A stretch of DNA of 64,000 nt from Listeria booriae (GTDB lineage: Bacteria > Bacillota > Bacilli > Lactobacillales > Listeriaceae), in assembly GCF_000766865.1 (NCBI RefSeq), contig NZ_JNFA01000019.1, forward strand, positions 333,305 through 397,304. Direction: 5' to 3'. Below the pieces are notes generated by a model that searched no databases, was not told the origin of the DNA, and was given only the letters and a program-made list of their open reading frames with translations. The position numbers and the translations under genes are program-made. Shown piece after piece: positions 18,156 to 27,564 of this stretch (positions within the stretch are counted from its first letter, which is position 1; every line of letters starts with the position of its first letter).

Positions 18156-18386
18156 CTATTCAATGATTTCGAGACGAACTTTCTTTTCGTTCCGATTGCC
18201 AGTTGCATAGACAAGTGTCCGAATCGATTTCGCAATCCGTCCTTGCTTGCCTATGACGCGGCCCATATCCTCTTTGTTTACAGATAACTTATAAAGAAGG
18301 CTTGTAGCGCTCTCTTCTACCGAGACAACAACGTCATCTTGGTGATCAACGAGAGGCTTTACGATGGTTAGAATTAAATCCTCCAT
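18156..18386 (-). CDS. khpA: KH-domain RNA-binding protein KhpA
   Basis: A 76-residue single KH domain with the GXXG loop in GRVIGKQGRIAKSIRTLV. KhpA forms a heterodimer with KhpB/EloR and binds many RNAs, affecting cell elongation and sRNAs in Firmicutes. I use the ATG at 18386, which is 8 nt from the AGAGGTT site; the first ATG in frame is too close. It follows rpsP by 14 bp. Confidence 0.93.
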   Translation of the reverse strand: MEDLILTIVKPLVDHQDDVVVSVEESATSLLYKLSVNKEDMGRVIGKQGRIAKSIRTLVYATGNRNEKKVRLEIIE

Positions 18387-18400
18387 AGCCATAACCTCTA

Positions 18401-18673
18401 TTATTTACCTAGTTTTGAATTGTGGAATTTTTCCATAATGCCTTCTTTTGACAACAAGTTACGAACTGTGTCAGAAGGTTTCGCACCATTATGCAACCAT
18501 TTTAAAACTGCTTCTTCGTCGATTTTCACTTCTGCTGGGTTCAATAGTGGATTGTATGTACCCACTGTTTCGATTGAACGGCCATCACGAGGAGAACGAG
18601 AATCTGCAACTTGAATACGGTAAAAAGGTTTCTTATTAGAACCCATACGTTTTAAACGAATTTTAACTGCCAT
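18401..18673 (-). CDS. rpsP: 30S ribosomal protein S16
   Basis: S16 (90 residues) binds 16S rRNA early in 30S assembly. The sequence begins [11 protein letters not shown] and contains [15 protein letters not shown] and GTYNPL. The frame is open further upstream, but the correct ATG is at 18673 behind a GGAGGTG site. It is the first gene of the operon that runs to trmD. Confidence 0.98.
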   Translation of the reverse strand: MAVKIRLKRMGSNKKPFYRIQVADSRSPRDGRSIETVGTYNPLLNPAEVKIDEEAVLKWLHNGAKPSDTVRNLLSKEGIMEKFHNSKLGK

Positions 18674-18710
18674 TATATATACACCTCCATAAAGTCTTAC
18701 ACAAGTATAT

Positions 18711-18739
18711 ATATTACCAGTAAAGGATTTGTTTGTAAA
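18711..18739 (-). promoter_or_regulatory. Promoter of rpsP operon
   Basis: Minus-strand -35 TTTACA (18734-18739), a 17-bp spacer and an extended -10 TGGTAATAT (hexamer 18711-18716), 38 bp before rpsP. It begins immediately downstream of the stop of the preceding gene. Confidence 0.75.
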
Positions 18740-18750
18740 GTGTTTTTTCT

Positions 18751-20400
18751 TTACAGTTGCATTTTTTCTTTTGTTTTGTTCGTTACGCCCTCTGTTATTC
18801 TGCTTAAATAACGGCAATACCCAGAAATATTGTGCTCCACATCGTCAATTCGGACGCGGAAAGAATGATGCCGAATGAAGAAACTATGCAAAATTCGCTT
18901 CGGATTTTTGTAGTACATCGCGAGTTCGGGATAAAATAAACCGTTGAGTTGGAAATCTGCGCGTTTTTCGATAGTCGTTTCTAATTTTTCGAGGTTGTAG
19001 TTTTTGAGTAAGTAGCCTTTGTTTGCAGCCTCGATGCGTTCGCACATATCGTGTGTGGCGACGGTTAGTTCGAGGAATGTTGGGAACGCTGTTTCGCGAT
19101 GGTAAATAAAATCGAGACGTCCGAATGCGTTTTTCAAGCCAAATTCGAAGTAACGGTCTTCTGGTGCGTATTTTGTTATTTCATTTGTGCAATAGCTAAG
19201 CCAATGATCATGATTTTTCCAATAGGATTTCTCGATGAAGTAATCGAACGCTTTTTTTGCTGTATTTAGCCATGTTTCGTCTGGGTCAATGGCATATAAA
19301 CGCATAATCGCGAGTACGGCCTCCCCATCGTAATAAATAATTCGGAACGAATCTTTAACTGCGAGCGTTGGATATTCTAACACGTGAATAAATTGCCCAT
19401 TTTCTTGTTGTTGATCGCAAATCGCACGCGCTAAATTTTGACAAAGCGGTAAATATGCCATGTCTTGTGTTACTTGCATATATTTTGAAAAAGCTAAAAT
19501 TGCCGCAGCGTTCGCGCCCAGCTTGATTTCATTCGTATCGCGTTCAATCACATACGCCCGGTCGCCTTGTTCGCGAATTAAGTCAATCGCTAGGAATCGT
19601 AATGCTCTTTTAGCTGCAGTGAGTATCGCTTCATCTCCAGAAACCTCATAAGACTCCATCATCGAATACGTGGAACTCGCGTGGCGCAAACTATTGTAAT
19701 GCTTAATTTTCTTATCAAAACAAGCAAAATAGCCATAGACAAATTCGCCATCGACGCCTACCTGATCCGCCAAATAAGCGCCCGCCCGATGAATAACCCC
19801 CTCGATTTCCGTTGGTGTTAGCTCCATTATTCTCCTGCCGTTATTCAAATTATCGCTACGTAACTCCAACACATCATTCCTATCAAAATAATACCCAAAC
19901 GTATCAAAAGTGATGATTTCAGAATCCGCCTCAATTTGCAATTTGCCATGCACTTTATTCGCCTGAACTAAATAACGATTCAAGTTCTCCAAATTCAGCG
20001 CAATACCTTCATCTTTCTGTTGTATCATCGCATTACCATTCACTTCCTGCTCTAACAAAGCCGTGTAGAAGCCTTTATCAAACGAGATTCCTTTGCGATA
20101 ATAATTCTTCCTTGTATGTAACGTTACTTCGTTCCACTCTGAAAAAAGCACCGTTTCAAATCCATACGCAACATCAATTTTAAACGTTCTATTTTCTGCT
20201 TCCTGTTGCAGTTTTTTATGAATTTGTTTAAAAATATAATCGAGCGATGCATTGCTAAAATTATGCACAGTCGCACGCTTCGTTTCAAAATCGAGCGAAA
20301 GAAAGACCTTCCATTCACCTTTCCAATTGAGCGTCTTTTCTTGTTTCCCCTTTACTTCTATTTGATTTTTTATCATCGAAACCGCTTCTAAGCTTAGCAT
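18751..20400 (-). CDS. Large cytosolic protein with probable alpha/alpha-barrel domain, next to the AD-repeat adhesin
   Basis: A 549-residue protein without signal peptide. Residues 1-210 are mixed alpha/beta ([18 protein letters not shown]). From about 230 the pattern is a series of helix pairs ([60 protein letters not shown]), like an (alpha/alpha)6 toroid of glycoside hydrolases or epimerases. No function can be assigned. I start at the ATG at 20400 with an AAGGAGTGG site. It follows the adhesin gene but is separated by a terminator, so co-expression would need read-through. A role in modifying the adhesin is a guess from position. Confidence 0.7.
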   Translation of the reverse strand: MLSLEAVSMIKNQIEVKGKQEKTLNWKGEWKVFLSLDFETKRATVHNFSNASLDYIFKQIHKKLQQEAENRTFKIDVAYGFETVLFSEWNEVTLHTRKNYYRKGISFDKGFYTALLEQEVNGNAMIQQKDEGIALNLENLNRYLVQANKVHGKLQIEADSEIITFDTFGYYFDRNDVLELRSDNLNNGRRIMELTPTEIEGVIHRAGAYLADQVGVDGEFVYGYFACFDKKIKHYNSLRHASSTYSMMESYEVSGDEAILTAAKRALRFLAIDLIREQGDRAYVIERDTNEIKLGANAAAILAFSKYMQVTQDMAYLPLCQNLARAICDQQQENGQFIHVLEYPTLAVKDSFRIIYYDGEAVLAIMRLYAIDPDETWLNTAKKAFDYFIEKSYWKNHDHWLSYCTNEITKYAPEDRYFEFGLKNAFGRLDFIYHRETAFPTFLELTVATHDMCERIEAANKGYLLKNYNLEKLETTIEKRADFQLNGLFYPELAMYYKNPKRILHSFFIRHHSFRVRIDDVEHNISGYCRYLSRITEGVTNKTKEKMQL

Positions 20401-20417
20401 TTGCCCCACTCCTTCTT

Positions 20418-20462
20418 TTAAAATAACGGCCTCCTTACCTCCAAAAGTAAAGAGGCCGATTT
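20418..20462 (-). terminator. Terminator after the adhesin gene
   Basis: Perfect 12-bp stem CGGCCTCTTTAC / GTAAGGAGGCCG (one G-T pair) around TTTTGGAG, followed by TTATTTT on the minus strand. It sits between the LPXTG gene stop and the downstream gene. Confidence 0.85.
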
Positions 20463-20474
20463 TCGATATTTCTA

Positions 20475-23400
20475 TTATTCTTGTGGTTTTCTGCGGAACA
20501 GTCTCAGTAAGAAGCCACCAGCAAGAAGTAGTAAACCGCCACCAAACCATTGAGCGGCTGTGGAATCCTCATCACCAGTCGAAGGTAATGCCGAATCCGA
20601 GGTCGAACCAGTCATTGTTGTAGCTGACGTAGAACCAGTTCCACCCGTACTAAGCGGCACAACTACCGAACCTGTGGAAGTAGTACCACCACCAGTTCCC
20701 GTTGTTCCAGTACCCGAGCCAGTTCCTCCAGTACTTGTATTAATCGGCGTTACAGGATCATTGTCACTATCAGAATCAGCGTCAGCATCCGCGTCGGCAT
20801 CAGCATCGGCGTCGGCATCCGAGTCTGAATCCGCATCTGAATCCGCATCTGAATCTGCATCTGCATCGGCGTCAGCGTCGGCGTCAGTTTCATCGACAGC
20901 TGGGAGCACAGTAGTAGAAGCAACAGCCCCGACCTTCGTTTGATCACCACGTTGCGCAACTAGGTATGCAGTAATGATATCTCCAGCAACCAATGTGTGT
21001 CCAGTAATATTAGTAGAGTAAGTGCCATCAGGATTTATAACAATATTTCCAAGAATAGTACCATCAGGCAATTGCAAAATCAGTTTTAACGTAGTTCCCG
21101 CTGGCAAAGTCTTCGCAATCGCTTGTACACGTTGGACCAAAGCACTAACCGAACTAGCACTAGAATATCCAGTCTCACCCCGAATGAAAGTATCACCCGC
21201 ATGTACCGGATTAATCAAAGGTCTGTCAACCGTAAAAGTAGGCCATCCTCCATCACCATCGGAATCTGAGTCAGCGTCAGCATCCGCATCAGCGTCGGCA
21301 TCCGCATCAGCATCGGCGTCAGCATCAGCGTCGGCATCAGCGTCAGCATCCGCATCAGCGTCGGCATCCGCATCAGCATCCGCGTCAGCATCCGCATCGG
21401 CGTCGGCGTCGGCATCTGCATCAGCATCAGCATCAGCGTCGGCATCAGCGTCAGCATCCGCATCAGCGTCGGCATCCGCATCAGCGTCAGCATCCGCATC
21501 GGCGTCGGCGTCGGCATCTGCATCAGCATCAGCATCAGCATCAGCATCTGCATCTGCATCCGCATCGGCGTCAGCATCAGCATCGGCGTCAGCGTCAGCA
21601 TCGGCATCCGCATCAGCGTCGGCATCTGCGTCGGCATCCGCGTCAGCATCAGCGTCGGCGTCAGCATCCGCATCCGCATCAGCGTCGGCATCTGCATCTG
21701 CGTCAGCATCGGCATCCGCATCAGCATCGGCATCTGCATCGGCGTCAGCGTCGGCATCCGCATCAGCATCGGCATCGGCATCTGCGTCGGCATCAGCGTC
21801 CGCATCGGCATCAGCATCAGCATCGGCATCCGCATCGGCATCCGCATCGGCATCGGCGTCGGCATCAGCATCCGCATCAGCATCCGCATCCGCATCTGCG
21901 TCCGCATCGGCATCTGCGTCGGCATCCGCATCAGCATCAGCATCGGCGTCGGCATCAGCGTCGGCATCCGCATCAGCATCCGCATCAGCATCCGCATCAG
22001 CATCGGCGTCCGCATCCGCATCAGCATCGGCGTCGGCATCAGCGTCAGCATCCGCATCTGCGTCAGCATCCGCATCGGCGTCAGCGTCAGCATCAGCATC
22101 AGCATCCGCGTCAGCATCAGCATCAGCGTCGGCATCTGCGTCGGCATCTGCGTCGGCGTCAGCATCAGCATCAGCGTCGGCGTCAGCATCCGCATCAGCA
22201 TCAGCATCAGCGTCGGCATCTGCATCGGCGTCAGCATCGGCATCCGCATCAGCATCGGCATCTGCGTCGGCATCAGCGTCCGCATCGGCATCCGCATCAG
22301 CATCCGCATCTGCATCCGCATCAGCATCGGCATCCGCATCGGCATCAGCATCCGCATCAGCATCAGCGTCGGCATCCGCATCGGCATCTGCATCCGCATC
22401 AGCATCTGCATCAGCATCTGCATCCGCATCGGCATCAGCGTCGGCATCTGCGTCAGCGTCTGCATCAGCGTCTGCATCGGCATCAGCATCAGCGTCTGCA
22501 TCAGCGTCTGCATCAGCATCTGCGTCGGCATCTGCGTCAGCATCCGCATCAGCATCGGCATCCGCATCGGCGTCAGCATCCGCATCGGCATCTGCATCCG
22601 CATCGGCATCCGCATCAGCGTCTGCATCTGCATCGGCGTCAGCGTCTGCATCAGCATCTGCGTCGGCATCTGCGTCGGCATCTGCGTCCGCATCCGCATC
22701 AGCATCGGCATCCGCATCGGCGTCAGCATCCGCATCGGCATCTGCATCCGCATCGGCGTCGGCATCCGCATCAGCGTCCGCATCGGCATCTGCGTCAGCG
22801 TCAGCATCGGCGTCAGCATCCGCATCGGCGTCAGCATCCGCATCGGCGTCGGCATCGGCGTCAGCATCCGCATCTGCGTCGGCATCGGCATCTGCGTCAG
22901 CATCAGCGTCCGCATCCGCATCGGCGTCCGCATCCGCATCGGCGTCCGCATCCGCATCGGCGTCAGCATCCGCATCAGCGTCCGCATCCGCATCGGCGTC
23001 GGCATCCGCGTCGGCATCAGCATCGGCGTCGGCATCAGCATCAGCGTCCGCATCCGCATCAGCATCGGCATCCGCATCGGCGTCAGCATCCGCATCGGCG
23101 TCGGCATCTGCGTCAGCGTCAGCATCTGCGTCAGCATCCGCATCGGCGTCCGCATCCGCATCGGCGTCAGCATCCGCATCGGCGTCGGCATCGGCATCAG
23201 CGTCGGCATCTGCGTCAGCGTCAGCATCAGCGTCCGCATCGGCATCGGCGTCGGCATCCGCATCGGCGTCGGCATCCGCATCTGCATCTGCATCTGCATC
23301 GGCGTCAGCATCCGCATCGGCGTCAGCATCCGCATCAGCGTCCGCATCCGCATCGGCGTCGGCATCCGCGTCGGCATCCGCATCGGCGTCGGCATCTGCA

Positions 23401-24143
23401 TCGGCGTCAGCATCAGCATCAGCGTCGGCATCCGCGTCAGCGTCAGCATCAGCGTCAGCATCGGCATCCGCTTCCGGAGCCTCAATAAACGTCCTAGCCC
23501 CACTATTATTCAACAAATCAACATCAATAAAGTTATCTCCAGCCATAGCATAGAAGTCCAACCGACCATCCCCAACACCAGAAGGCAAGGCAGCTACACC
23601 TAGAGCAGCTAAATCAATCGTCAAAGTAAACGTTGTTGAGCCAGCGACCGAAACACCTAACCCATGTGTCACATTCGCACCAATTGTTCCAGCCATTGGG
23701 TCAACAATTAAATTATTCCCCGTTACAGTCCCATTATCACTCAAGCTAGCACCAAGCACACCCAAATACGGAATACTATAATCAATTTTAGTATTTGCTT
23801 TCACATTTGGATTCGACAGTAACGATTTAAGTTCATCTGGTAATTTAAAATAAGGATAGTAATGCTGTAATAATCCGATATTTGCTATTTGCGTACCTAC
23901 TAATTTAATAACAAGTTTCCCGTTCACATAACTAGCATCCAACGTAGAATTACCCAATAAACTAATCGTCGCCGCATCAACTTGTGAATTTCCTACAATA
24001 AGACCTCTTCCTAAATCATCATAGTGTAACGTAATCGGTGATGACACAATTGTCGCAGCAGTAAAAAGTGTGGCTATCATTTTTGCCTTTTGGTTACTTT
24101 TACGATTCATTCTGCCCTTATAATCTACTTGCCTTTTCCCCAT
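20475..24143 (-). CDS. LPXTG cell-wall-anchored protein with giant Ala-Asp repeat stalk
   Basis: A 1222-residue surface protein. Residues 1-58 form a long basic signal peptide with hydrophobic core [15 protein letters not shown] folded N-terminal domain follows (about 58-220). Residues about 224-961 are an almost pure (Ala-Asp)n tract. A beta-rich domain of roughly 110 residues follows ([18 protein letters not shown]), then a second short Asp/Ser/Ala tract (about 1083-1130) and a Gly/Thr-rich wall-spanning linker. The sortase motif LPSTG lies at 1186, with a membrane helix and RRKPQE tail. The ATG has an AGGGGG site. The repeat would form an extended acidic stalk comparable to the Ser-Asp stalks of staphylococcal Sdr proteins. 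L. monocytogenes has a similar protein (lmo1799) beside ffh. Confidence 0.93.
20760..20896 (-). repeat. Short Asp/Ala/Ser-coding tract
   Basis: A second low-complexity tract of the adhesin gene, about 45 codons, mixing Asp-Ala with Asp-Ser dipeptides. It separates the C-terminal beta domain from the Gly/Thr linker. Confidence 0.85.
21262..23473 (-). repeat. 2.2-kb hexanucleotide-type repeat coding (Ala-Asp)n
   Basis: About 370 tandem GCN-GAY units. All four Ala codons and both Asp codons are mixed irregularly, yet the encoded dipeptide is unbroken until DSDSDGDGG at the end. The DNA is therefore repetitive only at fixed codon positions. Because of this periodicity the other frames, including a long Ser-Ala frame on the plus strand, also stay open; these are not genes. 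Confidence 0.95.
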
Positions 24144-24710
24144 TATTTTTCCCCCTCATTGCTTCGGTTCCCCGAGCCGCAATTACTAATAACAAACGAA
24201 CTACGATACATCCCTCCAACATTTTTATTCTCCATAAATTCTGTTTTTTGCATCACCTACTTTCATAAACAAAGAAAATACTGCTTAATATACATTAGGT
24301 ATCATTTTTACATATGTTAAATAAACATTTTTTTATAAATAAGTTATATGTACACATAATATACACGTCAATAGGCGCATAAAAACACTATACCCATTAC
24401 CTTTATAAATTATACAAAAAAAGTAAAAGTAACTATATTAGAATATTAATCCAAGAAATATCACTAAATTAGCTAAAAATGACCTAAAAAAGATACATTA
24501 ATAATAAAATAAAATATAACGCACTGAAATACTTGGTTTTAAGCATAATAAAAACAGCTTGTATCAACTACTTTCTTGTTTATTAATTTACAAACCTATT
24601 TTACGTAAAAAGGTAATATATAACTAATTGGGAAAAACTGCACAATAAAAACCGATAAAAAAGCATGGCATATACCACGCAATTTTATCGGTTTTTATTT
24701 GTATATTTTA
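24144..24710. other. AT-rich intergenic region upstream of the adhesin gene
   Basis: About 570 bp of strongly AT-rich sequence between ffh and the adhesin. The ffh terminator lies at its right end. A possible adhesin promoter reads TTAACA, 17 bp, TAATGT on the minus strand near 24293-24322. A 36-codon frame (24143-24253, minus) stops exactly at the adhesin ATG but has a poorly spaced ribosome site. No other gene or repeat is seen. Confidence 0.5.
24647..24698. terminator. Terminator of ffh
   Basis: Stem AAAAACCGATAAAA / TTTTATCGGTTTTT with a ~22-nt loop; on the minus strand it ends in a T-rich run 13 bp after the ffh stop. Confidence 0.85.
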
Positions 24711-26075
24711 TTAAAATGGTAGTTTGAAGTTACCGAATCCGCCACCACGTTTTTTCTTCCCTTTTCCAGTTCCACCCATTCCAGACATTTGTTTCATCAT
24801 TTTCTTCATTTCGTTAAACTGTTTTAATAAACGGTTCACTTCTTGAATTGGGCGTCCAGAACCACGAGCAATACGCTTGCGGCGGTTGGCGTTGATAATA
24901 TCAGGATGGTCTTTCTCCGCTTTGGTCATCGATTTGATAATCGCTTCGATATGCGTTAACTGCTTCTCATCGACTTGCATGCTGTCTAAGCCCTTCATTT
25001 TGTTAGCGCCAGGCATCATTTTAAGCAGTTCATCAAGTGGCCCCATTTGGCGAACTTGTTGTAGTTGTTCTAGGAAATCATCCAGCGTCATCGACATATC
25101 TTTTACTTTTTGTTCTAGCTCGCGTGCTTTGTCTTCATCCACGGTCACTTGTGCTTTCTCGATAAGTGATAACACATCGCCCATCCCAAGAATACGGGAA
25201 GCCATACGATCTGGGTGGAAGCTTTCTAGCGCCTCCATTTTCTCGCCCATACCGACGAACTTAATTGGTTTTTCCGTAACGGAACGGATAGAAAGTGCGG
25301 CACCACCACGTGTGTCGCCGTCTAATTTCGTTAGGACAACACCTGTAATATCGAGTTGGTTATTGAAGCTTTCTGCTACATTGACAGCATCTTGCCCTGT
25401 CATCGAGTCGACAACGAGCAGGATTTCAGATGGATTAGCGATTTCTTTCACAGCAACCAATTCGTCCATTAACTCTGTATCAATATGCAAACGACCCGCT
25501 GTATCAATTAAAACATAATCCAGATGGTCTTCTTTTGCTTTAGCAATCGCTTGTTTGGCAATTTCCACTGGGCTTACTTGATCTCCCAATGAGAAAACGG
25601 GCATGTCCAGTTGCTTACCTAATGTTTCTAACTGCTTAATCGCGGCAGGACGATAAATATCCGCAGCAACAAGGAGTGGTTTACGATTATATTTCTTGCG
25701 CAGTAAGTTGGCTAGTTTTCCGGTTGTGGTTGTTTTACCAGCACCTTGGAGACCTACCATCATGACAACAGTCGGTGGTTTGTCCGCTACAGCTATCTTG
25801 CTTTCTTCGCCACCCATTAATGTTGTTAGTTCTTCTTGTACGATTTTAATGACTTGCTGACCTGGTGTAAGGCTCTTCATAACCTCACTACCAACCGCAC
25901 GCTCGCTCACCGTTTTAATAAATTGTTTGACTACTTTAAAGTTAACATCGGCTTCTAGCAATGCAAGCCGTACTTCGCGCATCATTTCTTTAACGTCCGC
26001 TTCATTGACTTTCCCTTTACCACGGATTTTATTCATCGTTTCTTGTAAGCGGCCGGCTAATCCTTCAAATGCCAT
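24711..26075 (-). CDS. ffh: Signal recognition particle protein Ffh
   Basis: Ffh (454 residues) is the SRP GTPase that brings signal-bearing ribosomes to FtsY. The N domain is followed by the G domain with GLQGAGKTTTTGKLA, DTAGRLHID and TKLDGDTRGGAAL. The Met-rich M domain starts near residue 300 (MPGANKMKGLDSMQ, RRKRIARGSG for SRP RNA binding). The C-terminus is rich in Met, Gly and Lys. It is the last gene of rnc-smc-ftsY-ylxM-ffh. Confidence 0.98.
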   Translation of the reverse strand: MAFEGLAGRLQETMNKIRGKGKVNEADVKEMMREVRLALLEADVNFKVVKQFIKTVSERAVGSEVMKSLTPGQQVIKIVQEELTTLMGGEESKIAVADKPPTVVMMVGLQGAGKTTTTGKLANLLRKKYNRKPLLVAADIYRPAAIKQLETLGKQLDMPVFSLGDQVSPVEIAKQAIAKAKEDHLDYVLIDTAGRLHIDTELMDELVAVKEIANPSEILLVVDSMTGQDAVNVAESFNNQLDITGVVLTKLDGDTRGGAALSIRSVTEKPIKFVGMGEKMEALESFHPDRMASRILGMGDVLSLIEKAQVTVDEDKARELEQKVKDMSMTLDDFLEQLQQVRQMGPLDELLKMMPGANKMKGLDSMQVDEKQLTHIEAIIKSMTKAEKDHPDIINANRRKRIARGSGRPIQEVNRLLKQFNEMKKMMKQMSGMGGTGKGKKKRGGGFGNFKLPF

Positions 26076-26087
26076 ATGCGTCGCCTC

Positions 26088-26420
26088 CTAATCCATATTT
26101 TTAAGTTGTTGAAGTAGTGCTGCTACTCCATCATCTAATTGTTTATGTTGCGTTAAATGCTGTTCGATTTGTTCAATCAATTGTTCGCGTTCTTGGTATT
26201 TCTGCAAAACACCCAGCTTCGTCTCGTAATTCTCTAAGACCGCTTCTGTGCGCTTAATGTTGTCATACACCGCTTGTCTGCTCACTTCGAACTCCTCAGC
26301 AATCTCGCCAAGCGACAAATCCTCCAAATAATAAAGCGAAACATAGGACTTCTGTTTCTCTGTTAAGAGCGATTCATAAATATCAATCAAAAAATTCATT
26401 CGCGTCGTCTTCTCAAACAC
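26088..26420 (-). CDS. ylxM: YlxM/UPF0122 helix-turn-helix protein
   Basis: A 110-residue sigma-70-region-4-like helix-turn-helix protein ([35 protein letters not shown]). YlxM proteins are encoded beside ffh and are reported to associate with SRP. The frame extends upstream to 26534, but family length and an AAGGGTGA site support the GTG at 26420. Twelve base pairs separate it from ffh. Confidence 0.9.
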   Translation of the reverse strand: MFEKTTRMNFLIDIYESLLTEKQKSYVSLYYLEDLSLGEIAEEFEVSRQAVYDNIKRTEAVLENYETKLGVLQKYQEREQLIEQIEQHLTQHKQLDDGVAALLQQLKNMD

Positions 26421-26514
26421 CCGCACATCACCCTTTCCTACAAGTTCGCTGTTACCTTCAAGGATACGCATATTAACAAGGCTTGTCAAGCGCTTTAAGA
26501 CTGAAAAATCATGT

Positions 26515-26552
26515 GTAAAAGGAAGGCCAAACACTCCGGCTCAGCCTTCCCA
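26515..26552 (-). terminator. Hairpin terminator/attenuator between ftsY and ylxM
   Basis: Stem GGAAGGC / GCCTTCC with a 16-nt loop and a TTTTAC tail on the minus strand, starting 9 bp after ftsY. It may partly separate ylxM-ffh expression from smc-ftsY. Confidence 0.65.
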
Positions 26553-26560
26553 TTCGCTAT

Positions 26561-27550
26561 TTATGCTTTCGCCTCATCAATCACATCAGCGAACAGCCCA
26601 TAAACATATTCATTCGCGTCAAACGCCTGCAAATCATCCATTTTCTCACCTAGACCGACAAATTTAACCGGAATATGCAACTCATTGCGAATCGCAATAA
26701 CAATACCGCCTTTTGCCGTTCCATCTAGTTTTGTTAAGACAATGCCACTCACATCTGTCGCTTCTTTGAATTGTTTCGCTTGCACAAAAGCATTTTGCCC
26801 TGTTGTCGCGTCTAAAACTAGCAATACTTCATGTGGCGCATTTGGAACTTCGCGGGTAATGACACGTTTTACTTTTTCTAACTCGTTCATCAGGTTGACT
26901 TTATTTTGCAAACGTCCAGCTGTATCGCACAGCAATACGTCGACACCGCGGGCTTTCGCAGCTTGAACCGCGTCAAACATCACTGCAGCAGGATCACTGC
27001 CTTCTGCTTGTTTAATCACATCCACGCCAACACGCTCGCCCCACACGTCTAATTGGTCGATGGCGCCTGCTCGGAACGTATCACCTGCAGCAAGCAAGAC
27101 ATTCTTACCTTCTGATTTGAGATGATGTGCGAGTTTACCAATGGTTGTTGTTTTACCAACGCCGTTAACACCAACGAATAGAATAACCGTCAGGCCTTCT
27201 GATTGTATGTTTAGCTCTGGCAGTTCCTCGTCTTCACCTTGATAAATTGCTACCAATTTCTCGACAATCACTTCTTGTACTTCTTTCGGGTCTTGGATAT
27301 TGCGCAATTTCACTTCCTCACGAAGCTGCTCGACAAGTTCCATCACCGTTTCAAAACCAACGTCGGCCTGAATCAGAATCTCTTCTAGCTCTTCAAAAAA
27401 CTCTTCGTCGACTTTGCGATAACGCGCCACAAGCTCATTCATTTTCCCTGAAAAATTGTCACGCGTTTTGGATAAGCCGTCTTTGAATTTTTCTGTCACA
27501 GCATCCGTTTGTTGGGTTAACTTATCTTTAATCTTTTTAAAAAATGTCAT
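26561..27550 (-). CDS. ftsY: SRP receptor FtsY
   Basis: FtsY (329 residues) is the membrane-associated SRP receptor GTPase. A basic amphipathic N-terminus ([23 protein letters not shown]) precedes the NG domain with [34 protein letters not shown] and [10 protein letters not shown]. The short N-terminus without a long acidic A domain is normal for Firmicutes. It starts 14 bp after smc. Confidence 0.98.
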   Translation of the reverse strand: MTFFKKIKDKLTQQTDAVTEKFKDGLSKTRDNFSGKMNELVARYRKVDEEFFEELEEILIQADVGFETVMELVEQLREEVKLRNIQDPKEVQEVIVEKLVAIYQGEDEELPELNIQSEGLTVILFVGVNGVGKTTTIGKLAHHLKSEGKNVLLAAGDTFRAGAIDQLDVWGERVGVDVIKQAEGSDPAAVMFDAVQAAKARGVDVLLCDTAGRLQNKVNLMNELEKVKRVITREVPNAPHEVLLVLDATTGQNAFVQAKQFKEATDVSGIVLTKLDGTAKGGIVIAIRNELHIPVKFVGLGEKMDDLQAFDANEYVYGLFADVIDEAKA

Positions 27551-27564
27551 CGGATTTGCACTCC

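Noticed and set aside
21262..23473. CRISPR array
   Set aside because: The repetition is a continuous hexamer-level coding tract without constant repeats separated by unique spacers.
21022..23553. Long plus-strand frame coding (Ser-Ala)n, and a Met/Thr/Pro-rich frame on the minus strand
   Set aside because: Both arise because the GCN-GAY repeat contains no stop codons in other frames. They lack ribosome sites, and codon constraint is seen only in the Ala-Asp frame.
26421..26534. N-terminal extension of YlxM
   Set aside because: It runs through the hairpin after ftsY and exceeds the family's normal length of about 110 residues.
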